Source of the DNA: Betaproteobacteria bacterium
GTDB lineage: Bacteria; Pseudomonadota; Gammaproteobacteria; Burkholderiales; SG8-39
DNA length: 64,000 bases
Reading direction: 5' to 3'
NCBI GenBank assembly: GCA_009693435.1
Contig: SHXF01000001.1
Coordinates: 138,832-202,831, forward strand
Position numbers and translations under genes: made by a program
Notes under the pieces: generated by a model
What the model saw: only the letters and a program-made list of their open reading frames with translations
The model's database searches: none
Told to the model about the DNA's origin: nothing
In this document: in pieces, positions 8,407 to 16,615 of the stretch
Layout: each line of letters starts with the position of its first letter
Position numbering within the stretch: the first letter of the stretch is position 1

Positions 8407-9719
8407 AGCCCATGAAGGTCGCATTGCTGGGCATCGGCACCGTAGGCGGGGGAACCTGGACGGTCCTGGCGCGCAACCAGGAGGAGATATCGCGGCGCGC
8501 CGGGCGCGGCATCCAGATCACCGTGGTCGCGGACAAGGACACGGCGCGCGCCAACGCCCTGACCGGCGGCAAGGCCAGGGTCACGGCAGACGCGTTCGAA
8601 GCGGTGGCCGACCCGGACGTGGATATCGTCATCGAGCTGATCGGCGGCTATACCGTGGCAAAGGAACTGGTGCTGAAGGCGATCGCCAACGGCAAGCACG
8701 TGGTGACGGCGAACAAGGCGCTGCTCGCCACGCACGGCAACGAAATATTCGCCGCGGCGCAGAAAAAAGGTGTGATCGTCGCATTCGAGGCGGCGGTGGC
8801 GGGCGGCATTCCCATCATCAAGGCGCTGCGCGAAGGACTGACGGCCAACCGCATCGAGTGGATTGCCGGCATCATCAATGGCACATCCAATTTCATCCTG
8901 TCGGAAATGCGCGACAAGGGCCTGGCATTCGAGGATGTGCTGAAAGAAGCGCAGAAGCGCGGCTACGCGGAAGCGGATCCGACCTTCGACATCGAGGGCA
9001 TAGACGCGGCGCACAAGCTCACCATCATGTCGGCCATCGCCTTCGGCGTGCCGATGCAGTTCGACAAGGCGTACACCGAGGGCATCTCCAAGCTGACCCG
9101 CGACGACATCCGCTACGCCGAGCAACTGGGTTACCGGATCAAGCTGCTCGGCATCACCCGGCGCACCCCCAGGGGCATCGAACTGCGGGTGCATCCGACC
9201 CTGATACCGGCAAAGCGCCTGATCGCCAACGTCGAGGGCGTGATGAACGCAGTGTTGGTCAAGGGCGATGCGGTGGGCGCGACCCTGTACTACGGCGCGG
9301 GCGCCGGCGCCGAACCCACGGCCAGCGCCGTGGTCGCCGATCTCGTCGACGTGACCCGCCTGCACACAGCCGATCCGGACCACCGCGTGCCGCACCTGGC
9401 GTTCCAGCCCGACCAGATGTCCGATATCGGCATCCTGCCGATGGACGAGGTATCGACATCGTATTACCTGCGCATGTCGGTTGTCGACAAACCCGGGGTG
9501 CTGGCGGATGTCACGCGCATCCTGGCCGACCTCTCGATCTCGATCGATGCGATGGTTCAGCGCGAACCGGCGGAAGGCGAAGAGCGCGTGGACATCATCA
9601 TGCTCACCCACGAGACGCTGGAGAAGCACATCAACGCGGCTATTGCGAAAATCGAAGCGCTTTCCGTGGTCAGTGGCAAGGTGACGCGCATCCGGCTGGA
9701 GGAATTGGGAAAGAACTGA
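8403..9719 (+). CDS. hom: Homoserine dehydrogenase
   Basis: 438 residues, a stand-alone enzyme not fused to aspartokinase. It has an N-terminal NAD(P) fold (LLGIGTVGGG), TANKALLA near residue 105, the catalytic-domain GIINGTSNFIL near residue 160, and a C-terminal ACT domain from about residue 355 (MSVVDKPGVLADVTRIL). It reduces aspartate semialdehyde to homoserine for threonine and methionine synthesis; the ACT domain is the usual site of threonine feedback. ATG at 8403 overlaps the GNAT stop. Upstream sequence in the same frame is not family-like. thrC follows after 126 bases. Confidence 0.95.
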   Translation: MKPMKVALLGIGTVGGGTWTVLARNQEEISRRAGRGIQITVVADKDTARANALTGGKARVTADAFEAVADPDVDIVIELIGGYTVAKELVLKAIANGKHVVTANKALLATHGNEIFAAAQKKGVIVAFEAAVAGGIPIIKALREGLTANRIEWIAGIINGTSNFILSEMRDKGLAFEDVLKEAQKRGYAEADPTFDIEGIDAAHKLTIMSAIAFGVPMQFDKAYTEGISKLTRDDIRYAEQLGYRIKLLGITRRTPRGIELRVHPTLIPAKRLIANVEGVMNAVLVKGDAVGATLYYGAGAGAEPTASAVVADLVDVTRLHTADPDHRVPHLAFQPDQMSDIGILPMDEVSTSYYLRMSVVDKPGVLADVTRILADLSISIDAMVQREPAEGEERVDIIMLTHETLEKHINAAIAKIEALSVVSGKVTRIRLEELGKN

Positions 9720-9816
9720 TGCTATCGCCGCGCCGGCGATCCTGATCCGCTGCACCACACACCACCCCACGCAACCCCTTACCACCCGATACCACCCGAC
9801 AGAGAACCACACCGGA

Positions 9817-9832
9817 TTCCCGCGCGCGGGAA
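9817..9832. repeat. Perfect palindrome before thrC
   Basis: TTCCCGCGCGCGGGAA is a perfect 16-bp palindrome ending 13 bases before the thrC start codon. It follows a C/A-rich stretch (about 9755-9811, repeated CCACCC/ACCACC runs) in the 126-base spacer after hom. It could be an operator or an RNA hairpin limiting thrC translation; no canonical T-tract follows. Confidence 0.4.
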
Positions 9833-9845
9833 CGATGGCCCAACC

Positions 9846-11303
9846 ATGCGCTACATCAGCACCCGTGGCGGCGGCACGCCGCAGCGTTTCACCGACATCC
9901 TGCTGGAAGGCCTGGCGCCGGACGGCGGGCTGTACCTGCCCGAGAGCTATCCTCAAATCAGTTCGGCCGAGCTGGCCGAATGGCGCTCCCTGGATTATCG
10001 CGGGCTCGCATTCGAGATCCTGTCGCGCTTCGTGGACGACATTCCCCGCGCCGACCTGAAAGGCATCATCGAACGTGCCTATACGGCCAAGGCGTTCGGG
10101 TCTGACAACATCACGCCACTGAAACAACTCGAACCCGGCCTGTACCTGCTGCAGTTGTCCAACGGCCCCACGCTGGCTTTCAAGGACGTGGCGCTTCAAT
10201 TGCTTGGCGAGTTGTTCGAGTACGAACTCGGGCGGCGCGGGGAAACCCTCAATGTGCTGGGCGCCACCTCCGGCGATACCGGATCGGCCGCGGAGTACGC
10301 AATGCGCGGCAAGAAAAACGTGCGGGTATTCATGCTCTCGCCGTACGGCCGCATGAGTCCTTTTCAGGCTGCGCAGATGTATTCGCTGGCCGACCCGAAT
10401 ATCTTCAATATCGGCGTGCGCGGGCTTTTCGACGATTGCCAGGATCTGGTCAAGGGCGTGTCGGCGGACCTGCAGTTCAAGGCCGCGCACCGCATCGGAA
10501 CGGTGAATTCGATCAACTGGGCGCGCCTGCTGGCGCAAGTGGTCTATTACTTCAAGGGGTATCTTGAGGCCACAGGGACGGAAGCAGGGACGGAAGCAGG
10601 GGCGGAAGCGGCGGCGGGAAGCAACGCCGGGCACCCCGCGACAGTGTCATTCTCCGTCCCGACCGGGAATTTTGGGGATATCGCCGCCGGGCACATTGCC
10701 CGGCAGATGGGATTGCCTATCCGCAAGCTGATCGTCGCAACCAACGAGAATAATGTGCTGGACGAATTTTTCCGCACCGGTATCTATCGTGCGCGCAAGG
10801 CGGACGAGGTGTTCCAGACCTCCAGCCCCTCGATGGACATATCCAAGGCGTCCAATTTCGAGCGCTACGTGTACGACCTGGTGGGACGCGACCCGCTGCG
10901 GGTCGGTGAATTGTGGGGGAAGCTGGATGGCGCAGGGCAGTTCGACCTGTCCGGGTCGCCTTCGTTCGCTCGCGTGGGGGAAACCGGATTTGTCTCCGGC
11001 TACAGCACCCACGCCGAACGGCTGGATACCATACGCATGGCATACGCCAGGTACCGCTATATCATCGACACACATACTGCGGACGGCGTTCGCGTTGGAC
11101 TGAAGTTTCGCGAACCGGGGGTGCCCCTGGTGTGCCTCGAAACCGCACAGGCGGTAAAATTCGAGGCGACGATACGCGAGGCGCTGGGAAGGGATCCCGA
11201 CAGGCCCCCGGGTTTCAAAGGCATCGAAGGGCTGCCGCAGCGATGCGAAATCATGGATCCCGATCTGGCCGCCGTGAAGCGTTTCATCGAACAGAGAACA
11301 TGA
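9846..11303 (+). CDS. thrC: Threonine synthase
   Basis: 485 residues of the PLP fold II family. It starts MRYISTRGGG; the PLP lysine lies in PTLAFKDVALQLLGE near residue 115, followed by ATSGDTGSAAEYAM. It converts O-phosphohomoserine to threonine. Residues about 244-255 are a low-complexity insertion from a 12-bp tandem repeat, in a surface-loop position before the SFSVPTGNFGDI segment. The stop overlaps the next start (ATGA). The threonine genes hom and thrC are adjacent and probably co-expressed. Confidence 0.95.
   Translation: MRYISTRGGGTPQRFTDILLEGLAPDGGLYLPESYPQISSAELAEWRSLDYRGLAFEILSRFVDDIPRADLKGIIERAYTAKAFGSDNITPLKQLEPGLYLLQLSNGPTLAFKDVALQLLGELFEYELGRRGETLNVLGATSGDTGSAAEYAMRGKKNVRVFMLSPYGRMSPFQAAQMYSLADPNIFNIGVRGLFDDCQDLVKGVSADLQFKAAHRIGTVNSINWARLLAQVVYYFKGYLEATGTEAGTEAGAEAAAGSNAGHPATVSFSVPTGNFGDIAAGHIARQMGLPIRKLIVATNENNVLDEFFRTGIYRARKADEVFQTSSPSMDISKASNFERYVYDLVGRDPLRVGELWGKLDGAGQFDLSGSPSFARVGETGFVSGYSTHAERLDTIRMAYARYRYIIDTHTADGVRVGLKFREPGVPLVCLETAQAVKFEATIREALGRDPDRPPGFKGIEGLPQRCEIMDPDLAAVKRFIEQRT
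10575..10610 (+). repeat. 12-bp tandem repeat inside thrC
   Basis: GGGACGGAAGCA occurs twice exactly (10575-10586 and 10587-10598), with a third diverged copy at 10599-10610. It encodes the 4-residue repeat GTEA/GTEA/GAEA. Being a multiple of three, copy-number change would lengthen or shorten the loop without frameshift. Confidence 0.8.
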
Positions 11304-11686
11304 TGGCCAAGACACTTGCTACCGAAAAAAATGTGCTGGGCGGCGAATTGCTGGCCTGCAGCTACGATCCGCTCACCGGCTATTTTCGCGACGGCTGCTG
11401 CGCAACGCGCGATGCCGACGGGGTGGCGCATCTGGTATGCATCAAAGCCACGGCGGATTTCCTGAAATTTAGCCGCGCGCGCGGCAACGATCTCACCACT
11501 CCCAGGCCGGAATTCCGCTTCCATGGCCTCAAACCGGGGGATCGTTGGTGTCTGCATGTGCTGCGCTGGGTCGAAGCGTATGAAGCCGGGATGGCGCCGA
11601 ACGTGATCCTTGCCGCGACCCATGAAAACGCGCTGCGCTACGTCGACCGCGATGCGCTGAACGCGCATGCGCTCGACATGCACTGA
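11300..11686 (+). CDS. DUF2237 family protein
   Basis: 128 residues starting MMAKTLATEKNVLGGELLAC. NVLGGELLACSYDPLTGYFRDGC with two or three conserved Cys, and the C-terminal CLHVLRWVEAYEAG and ATHENAL, match DUF2237, a small family of unknown function widespread in proteobacteria and cyanobacteria. ATG at 11300 overlaps the thrC stop by 4 bases, so it is translationally coupled. Nothing in the sequence shows its role. Confidence 0.8.
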   Translation: MMAKTLATEKNVLGGELLACSYDPLTGYFRDGCCATRDADGVAHLVCIKATADFLKFSRARGNDLTTPRPEFRFHGLKPGDRWCLHVLRWVEAYEAGMAPNVILAATHENALRYVDRDALNAHALDMH

Positions 11687-11735
11687 CAACTCGCGCGCCG
11701 CGGGTCATCGCCGCTTGCCTGTCGAGCCTTGAATT

Positions 11736-11793
11736 CGTAGCGTGCGCCATGCGCACGAATCGTTGAGAATCGTGCGCACGGCGCACCCTAGCG
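11736..11793. repeat. Large imperfect inverted repeat between convergent DUF2237 and leuA
   Basis: Two arms of about 27 bases (11736-11762 and 11767-11793), built on GTGCGCCATGCGCACGA and its near-complement, face each other across a 4-base loop. Convergent genes end on both sides, so it may act as a bidirectional terminator. It also resembles dispersed REP-like elements of GC-rich proteobacteria. Confidence 0.6.
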
Positions 11794-11818
11794 ATGGTTC
11801 CAATGTGCCTCGCTGGTA

Positions 11819-13528
11819 TCAGGCTGCAGCAATGGTATCCGGCACGACATCGAAAAATGCGGCCTGCTGTGCATCAGGCAACCGCCGGCAGGCGCGGTTC
11901 AGCCCGCTGATCACCGCCAGCACCGAAGCGGTGATGATGTTGGGATGCATGCCCACGCCGAATACTACGCCCGGCAAGCCGTCGGTCGCGATTTCGGCAA
12001 AGGCCACTGCAGTCGCGTCCGAGCCCTGGCCCATGGCCCGTTCCTCGTAACTTTGCAGGCGCGCCGGCGTGCGCAGCGCGTGCAGCAGTGCGTCGATGGG
12101 GCCGTTGCCTTCGCCGCTCAAGGTCATCTCGCTGCCGAACAGTCTCGCCGTCAGCGCGATCCCCTGGCTGGCGCCGCGTTCGTACAGGTGATGCGACCGA
12201 TACTCGACTGGCTGGTTCGCCTCGAAGTACTCACTCGAAAACAGCCGCCAGATGTCCGCGGCGCTTGCTTCCTGACCGGTCGAATCGGTCATCTTCTGCA
12301 CCGCTGCGCTGAATTCCACCTGCAGCCGGCGCGGCATCGCGAGGCCGTACTCGGCTTCGAGCAGGTAGGAGACGCCGCCTTTTCCGGATTGGCTGTTGAC
12401 GCGGATGAGGGAGTCGTACGTTCGTCCCACGTCGGCCGGGTCGATGGGCAGATAGGGCACTTCCCAGAGCGCGTCCGGTGCCTGGGCTGCGAGGCCTTTC
12501 TTGATGGCGTCCTGGTGCGAACCGGAAAACGCGGTGAAGACCAGATCGCCCACATACGGATGACGCGGATGGATGGGCAACTGGTTGCAGTACTCCACGG
12601 TGCGCGCGACGTCGTTGATTTTCGAGAAATCAAGGCCGGGATGGATGCCCTGCGTGTACAGGTTGAGGGCGAGGGTGACGATATCGACGTTGCCGGTCCG
12701 CTCGCCGTTGCCGAACAGGCACCCCTCTACCCGGTCCACGCCTGCCAGCAAAGCCATTTCCGCCGCCGCCACCGCGGTGCCGCGATCGTTATGCGGATGG
12801 ATGCTTAGGACCACCGCATTGCGCCGCGCGAGGCGACGGTGCATCCACTCGATCTGATCGGCGTAAATGTTCGGCGTCGACAGTTCCACCGTGGCGGGCA
12901 GGTTGATGACCGCTTTGAGTTGCGGCGTCGGTTGCCATACGTCCAGCACCGCATCGCAGATCTCGCAGGCGAATTCCAGTTCCGTGCCGGTGAACGTTTC
13001 GGGGCTGTATTCAAGGCGCCACTCTGTTTCGGGCCGGGCGTCGGCCAGCATTCTGATAAACCGCGTGCTTTCCACGGCCACGGCTTTCACCCCTGCTTTG
13101 TCGAGTCCGAACACGATGCGCCGGAAGTTCGGCGAGGTGGCGTTGTACAGATGGACGAGGGCGCGGCGCGCGCCGCGCACCGATTCCATGGTGCGTTCGA
13201 TGAGGGGTTCGCGCGCCTGCGTCAGGACTTCTATGGTGACGTCATCGGGAATGTGGCCACCTTCGATCAGGGTGCGCACGAACGCGTACTCCGTCTCGGA
13301 CGCCGAAGGAAATCCCACCTCGATTTCCTTGAAGCCGATCTCCACCAGCATCTTGAACATGCGCATCTTGCGCTCGACGTTCATTGGCTCGAACAGCGCC
13401 TGGTTGCCGTCGCGCAGGTCGGTGCTCATCCAGATCGGCGGCTGGGTGATTGTTTTGCCCGGCCAGGTGCGATCGGCAAGAGCTATGGGCTGGCATGGAT
13501 GGTATTTGGAAGCGGGCTGTTTCAACAT
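11819..13528 (-). CDS. leuA: 2-isopropylmalate synthase
   Basis: 569 residues from ATG 13526-13528, of the longer LeuA class. The DRE-TIM catalytic core shows [12 protein letters not shown] near residue 37, the metal-binding HPHNDRGTA and [14 protein letters not shown], and a C-terminal regulatory domain after about residue 430 that usually binds leucine. It condenses acetyl-CoA with 2-oxoisovalerate, committing carbon to leucine. GGAG precedes the start. A leader peptide gene and a hairpin lie upstream, indicating control by leucine supply. Confidence 0.95.
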   Translation of the reverse strand: MLKQPASKYHPCQPIALADRTWPGKTITQPPIWMSTDLRDGNQALFEPMNVERKMRMFKMLVEIGFKEIEVGFPSASETEYAFVRTLIEGGHIPDDVTIEVLTQAREPLIERTMESVRGARRALVHLYNATSPNFRRIVFGLDKAGVKAVAVESTRFIRMLADARPETEWRLEYSPETFTGTELEFACEICDAVLDVWQPTPQLKAVINLPATVELSTPNIYADQIEWMHRRLARRNAVVLSIHPHNDRGTAVAAAEMALLAGVDRVEGCLFGNGERTGNVDIVTLALNLYTQGIHPGLDFSKINDVARTVEYCNQLPIHPRHPYVGDLVFTAFSGSHQDAIKKGLAAQAPDALWEVPYLPIDPADVGRTYDSLIRVNSQSGKGGVSYLLEAEYGLAMPRRLQVEFSAAVQKMTDSTGQEASAADIWRLFSSEYFEANQPVEYRSHHLYERGASQGIALTARLFGSEMTLSGEGNGPIDALLHALRTPARLQSYEERAMGQGSDATAVAFAEIATDGLPGVVFGVGMHPNIITASVLAVISGLNRACRRLPDAQQAAFFDVVPDTIAAA

Positions 13529-13563
13529 GGCGAGTCTCCGGATGAGCGTGCAAATGCGCTTTT

Positions 13564-13580
13564 CCCCGCTTGGGGCGGGG
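13564..13580 (-). promoter_or_regulatory. GC hairpin between the leuA leader and leuA
   Basis: On the minus strand CCCCGC and GCGGGG form a 6-bp stem with a 5-base loop, about 36 bases before the leuA start. It could be the terminator-like arm of the attenuator, but a run of A rather than T follows, so it is not a canonical intrinsic terminator. A T5 run lies on its upstream side. Confidence 0.4.
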
Positions 13581-13610
13581 GTCAAAAACCAACAGGAGGG
13601 GGAGGGGGAT

Positions 13611-13691
13611 TTATGCGCTGGGGGCGCGCAGCAGCAGTCCCAGCCCGAGCGGGCTCGTCAGAGAGTGACGAAGGGTCTGCTGATGAATCAT
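13611..13691 (-). CDS. leuA leader peptide (attenuator)
   Basis: A 26-codon frame, ATG 13689-13691 to TAA 13611-13613. Seven of 26 codons are leucine, including three consecutive CTG at codons 19-21 and others at 7, 11, 15 and 17. It ends about 80 bases before leuA, on the same strand, behind a good promoter. Two alternative pairings are visible: codons 4-5 (CAGCAG) with the CTG run, and TGCGC/GCGCA (13614-13630) at the leader end. This fits ribosome-mediated attenuation: low charged leucyl-tRNA would stall ribosomes at the CTG run and change the fold. The start lies just after the -10 element, so the mRNA may be leaderless. Confidence 0.75.
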   Translation of the reverse strand: MIHQQTLRHSLTSPLGLGLLLRAPSA

Positions 13692-13697
13692 GGACGC

Positions 13698-13726
13698 AAT
13701 CTAGTGGACATGAGGCAGCTTGTCAA
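13698..13726 (-). promoter_or_regulatory. promoter of the leuA leader-leuA transcript
   Basis: On the minus strand a perfect -35 TTGACA (13721-13726) and -10 TAGATT (13698-13703) are separated by 17 bases. The predicted transcription start coincides, within a few bases, with the ATG of the leader peptide. Confidence 0.7.
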
Positions 13727-13845
13727 GCTTGTTCACCGTGTGTTCACGAGCGGCTGCGCTTAGCGGCGGCGCGCTCGTCCCGGTGCCGGCGCGCTGGGTG
13801 CGCCGGAGAAGGGAGTAGCCGACAATTCACTGAAGCTTTCGGGAT

Positions 13846-14922
13846 TCATACTCCATCGGGCGGAAATGCCACGAAGCACTTCGTAGCCTGAAAAATATAG
13901 GTCTCGATATAGTCCAGCACAACCGGTTTGCGCTTGATCTCCGCCATCGCGCCCGCGAGCACCATCCAGTTCAGCATTTCGTGCTGCCCGGCGCGTTCCA
14001 GTTGCGCGGTGCCGAGGCGCCGCCACGATTCATAGTCGCCCTGCCTGAACGCCTCGAACAGCACCCGGTCCGAGTCCAGGTCGGGGATGACATAGCCGGT
14101 GTTGCTTGAGAGGAAGGAGTGCGACCAGCTCGAGGTCGCCATCAGGACGACCCGGTAGGGGCTGGCGGCTGCAACCTGCGCCAGTTTGGCGCCCACTTCC
14201 ATGCACAGCGAGGGTGGCGGCGAGGGCGGATCGGGGGGGCCGTCTTTGCGCACGTCTTCGAACAGATGCGCAAAAGCGCCCCGCGACGTCATCACGCTGC
14301 TGCCGTAACAGTTCACGTGAAATGGAATGACCGGGTGCGGGAAGCCACGGCGGTCGTAATCCAGGTAAAGGATGGTGTTGGTGAAAGAATGACCCAGCAC
14401 CGGCTCGTGCAGCGTCTTGTAGGCATAGGGCATGGCTACGCCGCGTTCCAGCAGGCCTGTCGTCAGCAATTTGGCTGCATCCCGATGGCCGTGCAGGCGC
14501 AAGGTCCAGTCGCTAGTCTCTCCCCACACGTTCTGCCGGCCGCTGTTCATGCCGTGTGCCCAGGGGTGGGAATCGAAGTCTTCATCCAGCCCGAATACGC
14601 AGAACGGGGGGATGATGTCTTCCTTGAAATTCTCGTACTGGTCGTCGCCGAATATCACCACCACATCAGGGGCGAACTCATCGATCATCTGCCGCTGCCT
14701 GCGGAAGCTTTCCAGCTGCCGCGCGCGGTGCGCCCGCGCAGCCGCTATCCCTTCGTCCGCACCGAACTCGGCCAGCATTTTCGCGGGCCAGTTGGCGCGG
14801 TCTCTGTAACGGTGATCGGCATTGGGGGCGGACGCGAGTTTCAGGAAAAAACCCACCATCTGCTCGTCCGGCCCCACCAGGGGCGGCGCGTGCGTTGTTC
14901 CTATGCCCAGTATCTCTGCCAT
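13846..14922 (-). CDS. LigB-type (class III) extradiol ring-cleavage dioxygenase family protein
   Basis: 358 residues. GIGTTHAPPLVGP at the N-terminus supplies a metal-ligand His; DVVVIFGDDQYENF near residue 68 and SSWSHSF near residue 270 are typical of LigB-superfamily enzymes, which use Fe(II) and O2 to cleave catechol-type rings. The exact substrate is not readable. AGGAG lies seven bases before the ATG. It is divergent from a SnoaL-like protein and an FAH-family hydrolase, a grouping suggesting degradation of an aromatic ring: cleavage, then C-C bond hydrolysis. A catalytic role in another pathway, such as amide-bond chemistry in LigB paralogues, is possible. Confidence 0.75.
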   Translation of the reverse strand: MAEILGIGTTHAPPLVGPDEQMVGFFLKLASAPNADHRYRDRANWPAKMLAEFGADEGIAAARAHRARQLESFRRQRQMIDEFAPDVVVIFGDDQYENFKEDIIPPFCVFGLDEDFDSHPWAHGMNSGRQNVWGETSDWTLRLHGHRDAAKLLTTGLLERGVAMPYAYKTLHEPVLGHSFTNTILYLDYDRRGFPHPVIPFHVNCYGSSVMTSRGAFAHLFEDVRKDGPPDPPSPPPSLCMEVGAKLAQVAAASPYRVVLMATSSWSHSFLSSNTGYVIPDLDSDRVLFEAFRQGDYESWRRLGTAQLERAGQHEMLNWMVLAGAMAEIKRKPVVLDYIETYIFQATKCFVAFPPDGV

Positions 14923-15087
14923 GCAACACTCCTGTTCCGGATCAGACTATGTGAAAAGACCAGCCTTCGAATCATGCCACGATTGGGAGCACGCAGCAGG
15001 CAACATGCGTCCGGTCGTCCTCACGATCGCTTATGATGCTCGTCCGGTTACTTCGGACCCTATCCCGACCTATGGAGAGCGCAAGAC

Positions 15088-15522
15088 ATGGACACGATCC
15101 AAAGACAGGCAATCGAGGCCGAATGCAGGAATCTGTTCCTTGCATTCGGTCGTAATCTGGATGACCACAACGGCGAGGCCGCCGGAAAGTTGTTTGCGCC
15201 GGACGCCGTATGGGACCGCCAGGGCGTTCTGGTAAAAGGCCCCGCGGCCGTAAGCGCGGTCATTGCCGGGATGTCTCCGAACCGGATGATGCGGCACATT
15301 TTCACCAACCAGGTGATCGATGTGATCGACGAGGACCACGCCGAAGGGCGGGCGTATTACATGGTCTACCTGCACGACAGCACCGGGCCGGAGGACGAAA
15401 AACTGCCGCGACCGCTGACTGGCCCGGAGCGGATCGGCGACTATCTCAACAAGTTCGTGCGCACGCCCGCCGGCTGGCGGATCTCCTACAATAGTCCGAG
15501 GCGAATATTTGCCGCGCGTTAG
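15088..15522 (+). CDS. SnoaL/NTF2-like fold protein
   Basis: 144 residues with the alpha+beta NTF2 pattern: an N-terminal helix (AIEAECRNLFLAFGRNLD), then LFAPDAVWDRQGVLVKG and a C-terminal GWRISYNSPRRIFA. This resembles SnoaL-like proteins and small subunits of ring-hydroxylating dioxygenases. Members include cyclases, isomerases, dehydratases and non-catalytic subunits; the role here is unknown. GGAGAG precedes the ATG. It is 39 bases upstream of the FAH-family gene and probably co-transcribed with it. Confidence 0.7.
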   Translation: MDTIQRQAIEAECRNLFLAFGRNLDDHNGEAAGKLFAPDAVWDRQGVLVKGPAAVSAVIAGMSPNRMMRHIFTNQVIDVIDEDHAEGRAYYMVYLHDSTGPEDEKLPRPLTGPERIGDYLNKFVRTPAGWRISYNSPRRIFAAR

Positions 15523-15561
15523 CCCCTGCAGTATCGAAAACACTTGCAAAGGAGCGAATAG

Positions 15562-16344
15562 ATGATCTGGTGCCGTTTTCAGGCTGGAGGCAAGGTCAGT
15601 TACGGAATCGTCGAAGGCGACACCGTAATCGCGGTGGACGGAAGCCCGTTCGGCGATCATGTCCGCACTTCGAACAAGCTGCCATTGAGCGCCGTGAAGC
15701 TGCTGGTGCCTGTCATACCCGGCACGTTCTACTGCGCAGGCGTGAACTACCGCGACCACGTGCGGAAATTTGCGGAACTGGCCGGAGAGCAGCCGAAGTA
15801 CCCGCCCAAGGCCGACATCGGCTATCGTGCCAACAACGCCCTCATCGCCCACGAGGAAAACATCGTCAAGCCGAGGGACGCCGGAGAGCTGTTCCAGTAC
15901 GAGGGTGAACTGGTGGCGGTGTTCGGCAAGCAGGCGAAACACGTTTCCAAGGAGCAGGCCCTGGACTGCGTGCTGGGATGGACGATAGGCAACGACGTGA
16001 GCGAGCGCACCTGGCAGAAGGCCGACAGGACCATGTGGCGCAGCAAGAACGCCGACACCTTCAAGCCTATGGGCCCGTGGATCGTGACCGGACTGCACCC
16101 GAAGGACATGAAGACCACGATCCGTCTGAACGGCAAGGTGGTGGACAGCTTCGAGACCGGCAACATGATCTTCGATGCGGCCGACTTCATCAGCGAGACC
16201 TCCCGCTACAACACGTTTTATCCGGGGGATGTGATGTGGCTGGGAACCGATGGAATGCCCCAGAACATGAAGCCTGGCGACACGATAGAGGTCGAAATTT
16301 CCGGCATCGGTGTGCTGCGCAATTACGTGGTGGCGGAGGCGTGA
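15562..16344 (+). CDS. Fumarylacetoacetate hydrolase (FAH) family protein
   Basis: 260 residues. The FAH fold is shown by YCAGVNYRDHVRKFAE near residue 55, metal-ligand acids in FQYEGELVAVFGK near 112 and GNDVSERTWQ near 145, and the C-terminal PGDVMWLGTDGMP and GDTIEVEISGIGVL. Family members hydrolyse or decarboxylate acyl-pyruvates, often the ring-cleavage products of extradiol dioxygenases. With the divergent dioxygenase it could process a meta-cleavage product. AAGGAG precedes the ATG. The 271 bases after it up to the ABC-F gene show no gene. Confidence 0.85.
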   Translation: MIWCRFQAGGKVSYGIVEGDTVIAVDGSPFGDHVRTSNKLPLSAVKLLVPVIPGTFYCAGVNYRDHVRKFAELAGEQPKYPPKADIGYRANNALIAHEENIVKPRDAGELFQYEGELVAVFGKQAKHVSKEQALDCVLGWTIGNDVSERTWQKADRTMWRSKNADTFKPMGPWIVTGLHPKDMKTTIRLNGKVVDSFETGNMIFDAADFISETSRYNTFYPGDVMWLGTDGMPQNMKPGDTIEVEISGIGVLRNYVVAEA

Positions 16345-16615
16345 TTCTCGCAGATGAACGCGGGCGCCGCACTGACCCGAGATGGAATATCGGCCAGCGC
16401 GACGGCTGAAAAAGGCGTTGCCGGCGACGCCAGTGTTTCGCACCCGTGCCGCCAGGGGCGTTGAGCTGTGCGCGCACGGCCAGGACAGACATTGACGAAG
16501 GCCGGCAATGTCAGCGGAGCAGATCGTTCCGGGATGGGGCATGCAGTACAACCACTACAGCGCACAAGCGCGTAGAATCCGCCCCTTTTCCGCAATTTCC
16601 TTCAGGTAATCCGTC

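Noticed and set aside
8343..10634. A 763-codon open frame on the minus strand over hom and thrC
   Set aside because: It mirrors the codons of two clear genes in a GC-rich genome and has no recognisable family motifs.
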